From NCBI RefSeq assembly GCF_021233055.1, contig NZ_CP089538.1:4232501-4296500 (forward strand): DNA of 64,000 bases, in the 5' to 3' direction. Below, piece by piece: positions 1-7,016 of this stretch; position 1 is the stretch's first letter, and each line of letters opens with the position of its first letter. Under the pieces are notes generated by a model that had not been told where the DNA came from, did not search any database, and saw only the letters and a list, made by a program, of their open reading frames with translations. A program made the translations under genes and the position numbers. Source of the stretch: Spirosoma oryzicola (GTDB lineage: Bacteria; Bacteroidota; Bacteroidia; Cytophagales; Spirosomataceae).

Positions 1-240
1 GTGCAGGTGGCCGCTATCGAAAACCTGCTCAACCAGGAGGTAGTTGCCATCGAGCTCAGCAACGATGGTCAGCGCATTGTCATCGGTACGTCAATCAACG
101 GCCAGCAGTTTGAGATCACCCACACATCGGGTGCCAAAGGCGGTGATCGTCGGGAATGGACGCTCAAATCAAAGCAGGACGGCTATATGCATGGCTACCT
201 GCCGTTGAAAGACACAATTGTGATCCCTGGCGTTTCCTAG
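1..240 (+). CDS. C-terminal part of an unidentified phage-element protein (5' truncated)
   Basis: An open frame runs from the first base of the window to a TAG at 238-240. It begins with GTG, but this may be an internal valine, so the gene is probably cut by the window edge. The visible 79 residues are mixed and soluble-looking, with an Asn/Gly-rich strand-like stretch (IVIGTSINGQQFEITHT) and no motif that I recognise. It lies just before a strong terminator and ahead of small phage-type genes on the same strand. A structural or packaging-related role is possible from context only. I cannot name it. Confidence 0.5.
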   Translation: MQVAAIENLLNQEVVAIELSNDGQRIVIGTSINGQQFEITHTSGAKGGDRREWTLKSKQDGYMHGYLPLKDTIVIPGVS

Positions 241-265
241 TCTTTATTTTTTAACCGCTCAACCG

Positions 266-313
266 GCTCCTGCTCCCGACGCGTCGGACCGTCACCGGGC
301 AGGAGCTTTTTTT
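266..313 (+). terminator. Intrinsic terminator
   Basis: GCTCCTGC (266-273) pairs with GCAGGAGC (299-306) and is followed by seven T residues (307-313). The loop holds a second perfect 12-bp palindrome, CCGACGCGTCGG, at 276-287. It separates the truncated first gene from the following small genes. Confidence 0.8.
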
Positions 314-323
314 CTGATTCGTT

Positions 324-509
324 ATGGCAAAGTCAACCAAAAAAATCAAGCTGCTGTGTGCTCCAGACGTATCGTTTTCGATAGGTGATGAGAGTTTTCG
401 GGCTGACGCCCTAACCGTGGAGCAGGCCGAAGCGGTCGCGGCTCAATATCCTGGCCAGTACCTGGAAGTAGTCGAAGACAAAGTCAAAGGGACCGAGACC
501 GAGTCCTAA
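324..509 (+). CDS. Small hypothetical phage-element protein (61 aa)
   Basis: A 61-residue protein starting at ATG 324, with a basic N-terminus (MAKSTKKIK) followed by an acidic C-terminal half. There is no signal peptide, membrane segment or motif that I recognise. It starts 11 bases after the terminator T-run and ends 9 bases before the next gene, so it looks like the first gene of a short operon running to the terminase. Short proteins of this kind are common around phage head and packaging genes, but the function is unknown. Confidence 0.5.
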   Translation: MAKSTKKIKLLCAPDVSFSIGDESFRADALTVEQAEAVAAQYPGQYLEVVEDKVKGTETES

Positions 510-518
510 ACCCGGTTT

Positions 519-1061
519 ATGGAAACCCTAGAACAGCTTAAAGCAAAAATTCGGACCATTTTAAACGATACCCCTTTTATCGTCATGCTAGACAAAAAAC
601 AACTCAAAGCGGCCTATCAGCTGGCCCAAATGAATCATAGCTCTCAACAGACAGAAGACTCTGCAGCGGCTCTGGCAGCAGCTAAAGCCGCTTATGAAGC
701 GGCTTTAGCGCAGGGTGACGCCATCAGCCCTGCGCCCGCAGCACCCACACCGACAAAGCCAGTGACACCGGCTAAACAGACTATGCAAAAAGCGGCTCCT
801 AGAGTGGCTCCAGCAGCGTCAAAGCCAGCGACGCCAGCGGCTCCAAAGCCAGTGGTGCCCACTGCTCCAGCACCAGCGGCACCCGTAGTGACGGCCACCG
901 AAACGATGGCCAACAACGATGACCAGACGCAAGCGGGTGATCAGGATGAGCTACAAGATGACCAGGCGCAAGCGGATGGCCAGGGTGATCAGCAGCCGAC
1001 CGAACAAACCAACCAGCCCACGGAGCCGGAAAAAAAAAGCGAACCGACGCCCGGCGAATAG
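519..1061 (+). CDS. Ala/Pro/Gln-rich low-complexity protein of the phage-like element
   Basis: The 180-residue product has a short ordered N-terminus (about residues 1-45: METLEQLKAKIRTILND) and then a long low-complexity tail. The tail is Ala/Pro/Lys/Thr-rich to about residue 130, then Asp/Gln/Glu-rich to the end. The repetitive DNA opens long spurious frames on the other strand. The coding choice rests on strand and spacing shared with its neighbours: 9 bases after the previous gene and 17 before the next. Such tails act as flexible linkers in some phage scaffold or structural proteins, but nothing here shows that directly. No recognised family. Confidence 0.55.
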   Translation: METLEQLKAKIRTILNDTPFIVMLDKKQLKAAYQLAQMNHSSQQTEDSAAALAAAKAAYEAALAQGDAISPAPAAPTPTKPVTPAKQTMQKAAPRVAPAASKPATPAAPKPVVPTAPAPAAPVVTATETMANNDDQTQAGDQDELQDDQAQADGQGDQQPTEQTNQPTEPEKKSEPTPGE

Positions 1062-1078
1062 TTAACAACCCGGTAGGC

Positions 1079-1513
1079 TTGGAAAAAGAGCAGCTGATGT
1101 TGAAGGCCGAAGACCTTCACCGTCGAGCTGCTCTTTTGTCTAATACGCTGGCTGACTTTGCCGATGATGACGTTGCTGGCCGCTTGCCGGTTGTCAAACA
1201 AATCATGCAGTTGCGCGAAGAGTGGAAAGACGTTCGCTTCGAGATCGAGACCGGCCAGCAGCGTCGCAAGCTGCCCGAGCCCAAACCCACGACCATACCC
1301 CTGGGCATGAGTGAAGCCGAGATCAAAGTTGAACTGGCCCGCACCCGCACCGGCATCTCCAAGAACAAACAAAAGCTCGAAGAGCAGCCCGACCACAAAA
1401 AAGCCGATGTCTGGCAAGCCGAGCTTGACCGGCTGATCGGTCTGCGCGAAGCTCTGGAAGCCGAGCTTGGTGAGCTAAAATACAAGCAAGAGCTAAAAAA
1501 TGAAGGGCTCTAA
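1079..1513 (+). CDS. Predicted coiled-coil protein of the phage-like element
   Basis: A 144-residue, highly charged protein rich in Glu, Lys, Arg, Leu and Ala, with helical heptad-like stretches at about residues 1-60 and 75-144. No signal peptide or catalytic motif is visible. The longest frame begins with TTG at 1079; an ATG at 1097 (MLKAEDLHRR) is a credible alternative start. It belongs to the same rightward run that ends with the terminase. A role in packaging or head assembly is suggested only by position. Confidence 0.55.
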   Translation: MEKEQLMLKAEDLHRRAALLSNTLADFADDDVAGRLPVVKQIMQLREEWKDVRFEIETGQQRRKLPEPKPTTIPLGMSEAEIKVELARTRTGISKNKQKLEEQPDHKKADVWQAELDRLIGLREALEAELGELKYKQELKNEGL

Positions 1514-1565
1514 AATTTGACGCTTTTTCTGGAATAGACCATTTTTTTCTCAATCGACAACCCCA

Positions 1566-2099
1566 ATGAGACAACACAATAAATACCTGGTCAAAGTGCA
1601 GGAAGAGTTGAGCGTCTATCAAAAGTACCTGCTCGATGACAAGACCGAACTGACACCGACCCAGTTTGAGACCTACGAAAAGATTGACACCGTTCGGGCC
1701 TGGCTACGCGCAGGGCACTCGGATCAGGACGTTTTGAGCATGCTTAAAAATACCCGCTCGATTCAGGATCGTCGGGCGCGTGAAATCCTGACGCTGGCCT
1801 ACGAGGTGTTTGCCGAGCTACGCCAGTCTAAGAACAAAGAAGGCGTCAAGTATATGTACGCTGAAATCTTTCGTAGTGCGGCTTTTGAAGCCAAGCAAAT
1901 GGGCGACCTGGTGTCGTTTGGCATCCTGATGGATAAAGCAGCCAAAATCGACGGTGCCTATGACAATCAGAAGGTAGTCGACAACGAGTCGAAGAAAAAA
2001 CCGACCAAAGTGGTCTTCAAAATCAAATCGGTCACCGTGGCCCCTGCGCCAGTGGCCCAAAATCAAATTCAGGACATCAGCCATGAAGAAATACGATGA
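1566..2099 (+). CDS. Putative terminase small subunit
   Basis: A 177-residue helical protein whose 3' end overlaps the start of the terminase large-subunit gene by 17 bases. In tailed phages the gene directly before and overlapping the large terminase is usually the small, DNA-recognising subunit. The segment at about residues 40-75 (KIDTVRAWLRAGHSDQDVL...) looks like a helix-turn-helix with a length-sensing spacer. The Lys/Pro-rich C-terminus (about 140-160) is low in complexity. I assign the role from gene order and this weak HTH impression, not from a clear motif match. Confidence 0.5.
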   Translation: MRQHNKYLVKVQEELSVYQKYLLDDKTELTPTQFETYEKIDTVRAWLRAGHSDQDVLSMLKNTRSIQDRRAREILTLAYEVFAELRQSKNKEGVKYMYAEIFRSAAFEAKQMGDLVSFGILMDKAAKIDGAYDNQKVVDNESKKKPTKVVFKIKSVTVAPAPVAQNQIQDISHEEIR

Positions 2100-3582
2100 A
2101 CCTGCCGACCAAGACGAGATTGAACTGCTGGTCAATGAAAAACAAGGCACTTTTTTGGATGCTGTCACCTCACGACATTTCAAAATGGTCGGTATGGTGG
2201 GCGGTCGCGGCTCAGGTAAGTCGATTAGCCTTTCTGATCTACTCAAAATAGCGTCTGAAGAACTACCAAAGGCAAAATGCGGCTGGGGCGTTAAAACCGT
2301 CAAAAAAGCAAAGTCGAAATTAACGTCAGGGCTAAAGGCAGGCTGGAAACGCTGGAATTGCCACGAATACGAATGGGAAACCGGCGAAGGGGACTATGTG
2401 CTCTGGCGGGAACCACCACCCGGCTTCGACCGGCCTTACGAGGCACCCGATAACTGGGAAAACTGCATCACCTTCGCCAATGGATTCTGCATCGAGTTTG
2501 AATCCTTCAAGCTGGCGGCTGACGAAAACCGGGGGGCTAACTACGATATGTACGTTGTCGATGAAGGGCTGAATTTTAAAAAAACCTGGCTTAAAATCGT
2601 ATTGCCCACCCTAAGAGCGAACGTCGGAAAATTTGACTCTTTTCTGCACCATAGCTTTTTTGTGTTTTCCTCCCCACCCTGGACACCCGATGGCCAATGG
2701 ATGTATGAGATTGAAGAGCTATCGAAAAAAGAGCCCGACAAGTACTACTACATGGAAGTACGCACCAGGGACAATCAAGCCTTTCTGCCTGATGACTATA
2801 TTGACGGCCTGCGCAAGATTCTGACCAAGATGGAATTCGAGGTTGAAGTGGATGGCAAGCGTATTTCGAAGCTGCCTAAAACCTTCTACCCTTCTTTCAG
2901 CAGAGAGACCCACGTTCTGGAAGAGCACGACGAAGACGAGCCTTTGAAAATGAACGGTGAGTTATTCTACTCGACCAACAAGTACCTGGTGGCATCCCTT
3001 GACTTCAATGCCCACTTCACCAGTGCCACCATGTGGCAGGAGGATGATGAGTATGCCAGGCTAGTCGATGTGGTGTTTGTGAAAGAGGCTCAGGATGGGG
3101 GCACGATGGCACAAGCCCTGGCCCATTCCATCAAGCAGGTTTATGGGGAGCACAAAAAAAAGCACATCATTCTGACGGGTGACCGCAACGGGGGCAGCAA
3201 GAGTGCAGGCTCGAATAAGACCATGTTCATGCAGGTAGAAGAGATACTAACAGAAGCAGGATGGGACGTGGTACTAGCCCCACTCAACTTCAACCCACTG
3301 CACAAGGATAAGCACAACAGCATCAACCGGGTGCTGGCCGAGAAGGAGCCCGAGCAGTTCAAGGTGCGCATCGACGGGGTGAAGGCAAAGGCGGCTGTCA
3401 TCAGTATCGAGAACAGCCCGATACAGACCGACTACTCGAAGGACAAATCAAGCGAAGAAGGGGGCGGTGAGCAGGAGCTGGCAACCCACCTATCCGATAC
3501 GGTCGACTACTACATCATGCGACGCATGCGGCTCGGACTGGCCAAAGCCAACGAAGACTTCGAGATTGAGTTTGGACGCTGA
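2083..3582 (+). CDS. Phage terminase large subunit (ATPase-nuclease)
   Basis: The 499-residue protein has the two-domain plan of a large terminase, the motor that packages and cuts phage DNA. Walker A is GGRGSGKS at residues 40-47 and Walker B is MYVVDE at 156-161. The C-terminal RNase H-like nuclease carries the expected acidic residues: ASLDFN (Asp307), LTGDRN (Asp367) and HLSDTVDY (Asp472/Asp475). The length is normal and the frame is intact. It overlaps the previous gene by 17 bases. No portal or capsid gene follows, because non-coding DNA and unrelated cargo begin at once. Structural genes, if any, must lie to the left of the window. Confidence 0.85.
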   Translation: MKKYDEPADQDEIELLVNEKQGTFLDAVTSRHFKMVGMVGGRGSGKSISLSDLLKIASEELPKAKCGWGVKTVKKAKSKLTSGLKAGWKRWNCHEYEWETGEGDYVLWREPPPGFDRPYEAPDNWENCITFANGFCIEFESFKLAADENRGANYDMYVVDEGLNFKKTWLKIVLPTLRANVGKFDSFLHHSFFVFSSPPWTPDGQWMYEIEELSKKEPDKYYYMEVRTRDNQAFLPDDYIDGLRKILTKMEFEVEVDGKRISKLPKTFYPSFSRETHVLEEHDEDEPLKMNGELFYSTNKYLVASLDFNAHFTSATMWQEDDEYARLVDVVFVKEAQDGGTMAQALAHSIKQVYGEHKKKHIILTGDRNGGSKSAGSNKTMFMQVEEILTEAGWDVVLAPLNFNPLHKDKHNSINRVLAEKEPEQFKVRIDGVKAKAAVISIENSPIQTDYSKDKSSEEGGGEQELATHLSDTVDYYIMRRMRLGLAKANEDFEIEFGR

Positions 3583-3638
3583 TCAGGCTGGCCAACCTGA
3601 TGGATCACCAGGCCGCTCAAGCTGGCCAGCCTGATCAG
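3579..3638. repeat. 16-bp perfect inverted repeat overlapping the terminase stop codon
   Basis: CTGATCAGGCTGGCCA at 3579-3594 is exactly the reverse complement of 3623-3638. The left arm includes the terminase TGA at 3580-3582. The 28-base loop also holds related words (CCTGATGGATCACCAGG). It could be a terminator or processing hairpin, but there is no T-run. Confidence 0.7.
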
Positions 3639-3695
3639 TCGACCGGCTCGACACTCAGTCAGCCCCAACTATAACCGGCAACACGTATCAATTCA

Positions 3696-3750
3696 AAACG
3701 GTCGAGCCGCTCCAGGATTTTGCAAGTACCTGCGAGCGGCTCGACCGTTT
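3696..3750. repeat. 17-bp perfect inverted repeat (GC-rich hairpin)
   Basis: AAACGGTCGAGCCGCTC at 3696-3712 is exactly the reverse complement of 3734-3750, with a 21-base loop. The right arm ends in TTT, so a rightward terminator after the terminase is possible. It is the second of three inverted repeats in the non-coding stretch 3583-4105. After 3800 that stretch turns strongly AT-rich, and I see no gene in it. Confidence 0.7.
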
Positions 3751-3759
3751 CAGCTATTC

Positions 3760-3792
3760 GGCATTTTCAATTTTGGAAATTTCCAAAATGCC
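3760..3792. repeat. 20-bp perfect palindrome within a longer hairpin
   Basis: ATTTTGGAAATTTCCAAAAT (3770-3789) is a perfect 20-bp palindrome. Alternatively GGCATTTT (3760-3767) can pair with AAAATGCC (3785-3792). It sits at the transition from GC-rich phage DNA to AT-rich cargo DNA. Confidence 0.7.
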
Positions 3793-4105
3793 AAAGGGCG
3801 GGGTCAACACACAAAGTTGCGCTCAAAAAACGGCATTGTAATTTTGTAAGTGACTATTTTACAATGAGTTAACCTTTGTCCTACAACAAAAACAGTGCAA
3901 CTTTTTAATCAGCTAATAATCAGCACCTTACTCAGATTATCACAATAATTAGTCCGAATTTATAAAACAAGTCCTTCATCAATAATTTAAAGTTTTATTT
4001 CTATTTTAATCATTACATTAAGTATTCCTCTATTAGGATGTATAAGTTTAAGCTAAAATCGCATTAGTAACCGTTTCTAAAAGCTTCTAGCAAACACTAA
4101 GACAT

Positions 4106-5335
4106 ATGAGTACTATATCAAAGACTTGGTTCAAAAGTATCTCACTTGGCAAGATACGTTCCTTTGATTCTAAGCAAACAATCAGCTTCACAGACAAGAA
4201 TGGTGCCCCTGCTCAGTGGAATATTATTTTAGGTGACAATGGGACTGGCAAAACGACAGTTTTGAAAGGACTTTGTTTTGCTACAGGTGCCTTTTGGAGC
4301 GACACTGAGGCAGTCATATTACGACGTACTTATGAAAGTATATCTATCAAATGCATTCTTGCCACAGGTAATGAGGAAAAAAGTATTTCACAAACAATAG
4401 AATTCAATGACATGAGGTATGGAACTTTCGTTAAATACGCCAACTATCATGCTAGAGAAGAAGCAGGAGAAAGCTTTGCTTTATTCGGATATGGAGCAGC
4501 AAGAGGAATTAATCAAGCTGTAGTTTCGGAACAAGTTAGCCCTGTACTAAGCATATTTAGAGAGGACGCGCCTTTATCGAATGCAGAGCAATGGCTTCTT
4601 GAAGCGGAACTTAGTTATAATAAAGACTCAAATCAAACAGGTTATTATTTACTAGTCCGAAACGCATTACAAAAACTTTTTCGAGAAGAGGTCCAAAGCA
4701 TAAAAACGCAACAACGACGCTATGCAGTTAATGTGTATTTTCAGACTGCTTACGGAGAGGTACGTCTGAATGATTTAAGTCTTGGCTATAGAACTCTTAT
4801 TGCATGGATGGTTGATTTTGCAAGAGGACTGTTTGATAGATACCCAGACAGTACAAACCCTCTAGCAGAACCTGCAGTTTGTTTAGTAGATGAAATAGAC
4901 TTGCATCTACATCCTCGTTTTCAGAGATATATTATAGAATTCCTAACAGAAACTTTTCCTAATACTCAGTTCATTGTAACCGCTCACAGCCCCTTAATAG
5001 TACAGGCTGCTGAAGGGGCTAACATAATTTTGCTCAAGAGAGTAGGTAACGAAACAGTCGTAGAAAATGATAAAATAAATGTTCATGACTGGCGAATTGA
5101 TCAAATACTAAGTAGTGATCTATTTGGCGGTATAGGTGGCCGTGCACCGCAAATAGAAGATAAAATGACTCGTAGACGAGAGCTTTTAAAAAAAGATGAT
5201 TTAACAGCTGAAGAAATTCATGAATTAGACAATCTAGAGGAAGAGCTTAGTGAATTGCCAGCAAGTGAATCTAGAGAGGCTCTCAAGGCCTTGGATCTTA
5301 TAATAAAAGCTACTTCTAACCTCCAAAAAAAGTGA
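4106..5335 (+). CDS. ptuA: Septu-like defence ATPase (PtuA type, AAA15/21)
   Basis: A 409-residue ABC/SMC-like ATPase of the AAA15/21 (OLD/RecF-like) group. Walker A is GDNGTGKT at residues 43-50, a signature-like LSLGYRT lies at 224-230, Walker B is CLVDEID at 259-265, followed by the LHLHP loop, and the H-loop is TAHSP at 292-296. The C-terminus (about 350-409) is charged and helical. The last bases overlap an HNH nuclease gene (GTGA). An ATPase of this type directly before a CxxC/DVEHFRPK HNH protein is the layout of the Septu (PtuA-PtuB) anti-phage system. No reverse transcriptase is present, which argues against a retron of the Ec78 kind. Codon and base use are AT-rich compared with the terminase, suggesting transfer. 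Confidence 0.8.
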   Translation: MSTISKTWFKSISLGKIRSFDSKQTISFTDKNGAPAQWNIILGDNGTGKTTVLKGLCFATGAFWSDTEAVILRRTYESISIKCILATGNEEKSISQTIEFNDMRYGTFVKYANYHAREEAGESFALFGYGAARGINQAVVSEQVSPVLSIFREDAPLSNAEQWLLEAELSYNKDSNQTGYYLLVRNALQKLFREEVQSIKTQQRRYAVNVYFQTAYGEVRLNDLSLGYRTLIAWMVDFARGLFDRYPDSTNPLAEPAVCLVDEIDLHLHPRFQRYIIEFLTETFPNTQFIVTAHSPLIVQAAEGANIILLKRVGNETVVENDKINVHDWRIDQILSSDLFGGIGGRAPQIEDKMTRRRELLKKDDLTAEEIHELDNLEEELSELPASESREALKALDLIIKATSNLQKK

Positions 5336-6072
5336 TACGTATTAATAAAGCTGAAGCTGCAATTCCTGCCATTCTTGACTCAGGCGGAGCAGGAGATACT
5401 GAAACTAACTATTTAAAGGCAAATTTTGACGCTGGTGATTTTGAGTTTGTATTTAAATCGCATATTTATGGCCATGAAGATGTGAAGAAAACGCTAGTTG
5501 AAATACAACATGGCAAGTGTTGCTTTTGTGAAGCGAGAGTTGATCATACATCACATGGAGATGTAGAGCATTTCCGTCCAAAAGGCGGTTATCAAGTATC
5601 TGAAGGTTTGCCATTAATAAAACCAGGATACTACTGGTTAGCATACGATTTTAATAACCTTTTTTTTGCCTGCGAAAAATGTAACCAAAGTTACAAAAAG
5701 AATTACTTTCCACTAGATGACGAATCTAAACGTGCCAAATCTCATCATGATGACTATACACAGGAGTATAGCTTAATCATACATCCAGAACTAGATGACC
5801 CTGAGCAACATATCACTTTTGCCTCTGAGGTGGTAAAGCCTTTAGATGGGTCAATGAAAGGAGAAGAGACTATAAGAAGGACGGGTTTAGATCGTAAAAA
5901 GTTAGAAGACGAAAGATTAGACTATATTAAGATACTGAAACCATTAGCTGTCTTAGCAAAAAGCGATTTGCCAGAGGCTGAAGAGGCAAAGTCTCTTTTT
6001 AAAGAACTAGGTTTGGCAAAAAGCATCTACTCTTCTATGGTGAGAGCAAATTTCAAAGATTTAGTAATTTAG
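5332..6072 (+). CDS. ptuB: Septu-like HNH endonuclease (PtuB type, TIGR02646-like)
   Basis: The 246-residue protein carries an HNH fold of the type found in PtuB and retron-associated nucleases. It has a first zinc pair at CCFCE (residues 63-67), the catalytic DVEHFRPKG at 77-85, a second pair CEKC at 114-117, and then Asn118 and Lys123-Asn124. It should cut DNA when released or activated by its ATPase partner. The start is GTG at 5332 and overlaps the stop of the ATPase gene by four bases, so the two are translationally coupled. The frame is intact and all key residues are present, so the module looks functional. Confidence 0.8.
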   Translation: MIRINKAEAAIPAILDSGGAGDTETNYLKANFDAGDFEFVFKSHIYGHEDVKKTLVEIQHGKCCFCEARVDHTSHGDVEHFRPKGGYQVSEGLPLIKPGYYWLAYDFNNLFFACEKCNQSYKKNYFPLDDESKRAKSHHDDYTQEYSLIIHPELDDPEQHITFASEVVKPLDGSMKGEETIRRTGLDRKKLEDERLDYIKILKPLAVLAKSDLPEAEEAKSLFKELGLAKSIYSSMVRANFKDLVI

Positions 6073-6165
6073 AAGAGTATTACATTCAACCGATATATTT
6101 ATAGAGTAAGCACAAAACCACAACCAAGTTTCATCATATTTTGCTGAAGCATAGTAAACAATTAT

Positions 6166-6271
6166 CTGTCCTGAAAAAAGTCTTTGCGAATTCAAAGTAG
6201 TTTAGACAACTATGAGACTGCTTCTCCCTATATAAAACTGTCCTAGAAAAAACACAAGTTTTTCTCAGGAC
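6166..6271. repeat. Three copies of a TGTCCT-A-rich motif before the serine recombinase (possible res-type site)
   Basis: CTGTCCTGAAAAAAG at 6166-6180 and CTGTCCTAGAAAAAAC at 6238-6253 are direct repeats. GTTTTTCTCAGGAC at 6258-6271 is the same word inverted, so the last two form an imperfect hairpin. A second repeated word, GCTTCTC followed by CTATAT or TATATT, lies beside the last two copies. They sit directly before the recombinase start at 6290, where resolvase binding sites are often found. The binding role is inferred. Confidence 0.45.
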
Positions 6272-6289
6272 GCTTCTCTATATTGTAAT

Positions 6290-6958
6290 ATGGATCAAGA
6301 AACTGTTCCGGTGGCACTATTTGTAAGGGTATCCAAAAAGTCTCAAAGCTATGAGCGGCAAGTGTTAGAACTCACAAGGCATGCAGAGAGATTAGGATAC
6401 AAGATTGCCCAAGTTGTTCATGAGAAAGGAAGTGCTACCAAACGTCGAAACGTTGAACGGCCTGAGTTGGAGGAATTGCTGCAGCTATGTAGAAAGCGTA
6501 CTATCAAAAAAATATTGGTAACCGAATTTACTAGACTTGGGCGACGTCGTGGGGAAACACCACAATTAGTAGAAGAAATCACAGAGCTGGGTGTTTCAAT
6601 CTATGCACATAATCTACATTTAGAAACATTGTTACCTAACTATAAACGTAATCCAGTAACGAATATGATCTTAGCCGTAATGGTAGAAATGGGAGCACAG
6701 GAAACTGAGCGTTTGTCTGAGCGCATTATTTCAGGTCAAGAAGAAGCTCGTAACAATGGGGTTCGCATCGGGCGGCCAATAGGAAGCGTTATTGGAAATA
6801 AAGAACTACTAGAAAAATACCCACGGATTGTTAAAGATCTTAAAGCAGGGCTCAGTATTCGGCAGATTTCTGCTATCCGAAGTAACTCAAAAGACACAGT
6901 TCAACGAGTAAAAAAAGCACTAAATAGTAATCAGTTTCCATCTAACCCTCTAAATTAA
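6290..6958 (+). CDS. Small serine recombinase (resolvase/invertase family)
   Basis: A 222-residue site-specific recombinase. The N-terminal catalytic domain (about residues 7-145) has the nucleophile motif VRVSKKSQ with Ser15 and the conserved arginine block EFTRLGRR at 79-86. The long helix (about 105-135, ending AQETERLSERI) is typical of resolvases. The C-terminal 50 residues contain a helix-turn-helix (GLSIRQISAIRSNSKDTVQRV). The length fits the small resolvase/invertase class, not large phage serine integrases. It could resolve dimers or invert a nearby segment of the element. It separates the Septu-like pair from the KAP-like gene and shares their AT-rich base use. Candidate binding repeats lie immediately upstream. 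Confidence 0.8.
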   Translation: MDQETVPVALFVRVSKKSQSYERQVLELTRHAERLGYKIAQVVHEKGSATKRRNVERPELEELLQLCRKRTIKKILVTEFTRLGRRRGETPQLVEEITELGVSIYAHNLHLETLLPNYKRNPVTNMILAVMVEMGAQETERLSERIISGQEEARNNGVRIGRPIGSVIGNKELLEKYPRIVKDLKAGLSIRQISAIRSNSKDTVQRVKKALNSNQFPSNPLN

Positions 6959-7016
6959 TAAATCCTCAGTATGTACATAAACTTTTGATTGAACCCATAA
7001 CATTTATCGAATTAAT

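Noticed and set aside
692..1068. Long minus-strand frames opposite the Ala/Pro-rich gene
   Set aside because: They are shadows of the low-complexity plus-strand gene; composition is Gly/Ala/Val-only and neighbours all run rightward.
4106..6958. Retron with PtuAB-type effectors
   Set aside because: No reverse transcriptase gene and no msr/msd-like inverted repeat is present around the ATPase-HNH pair.
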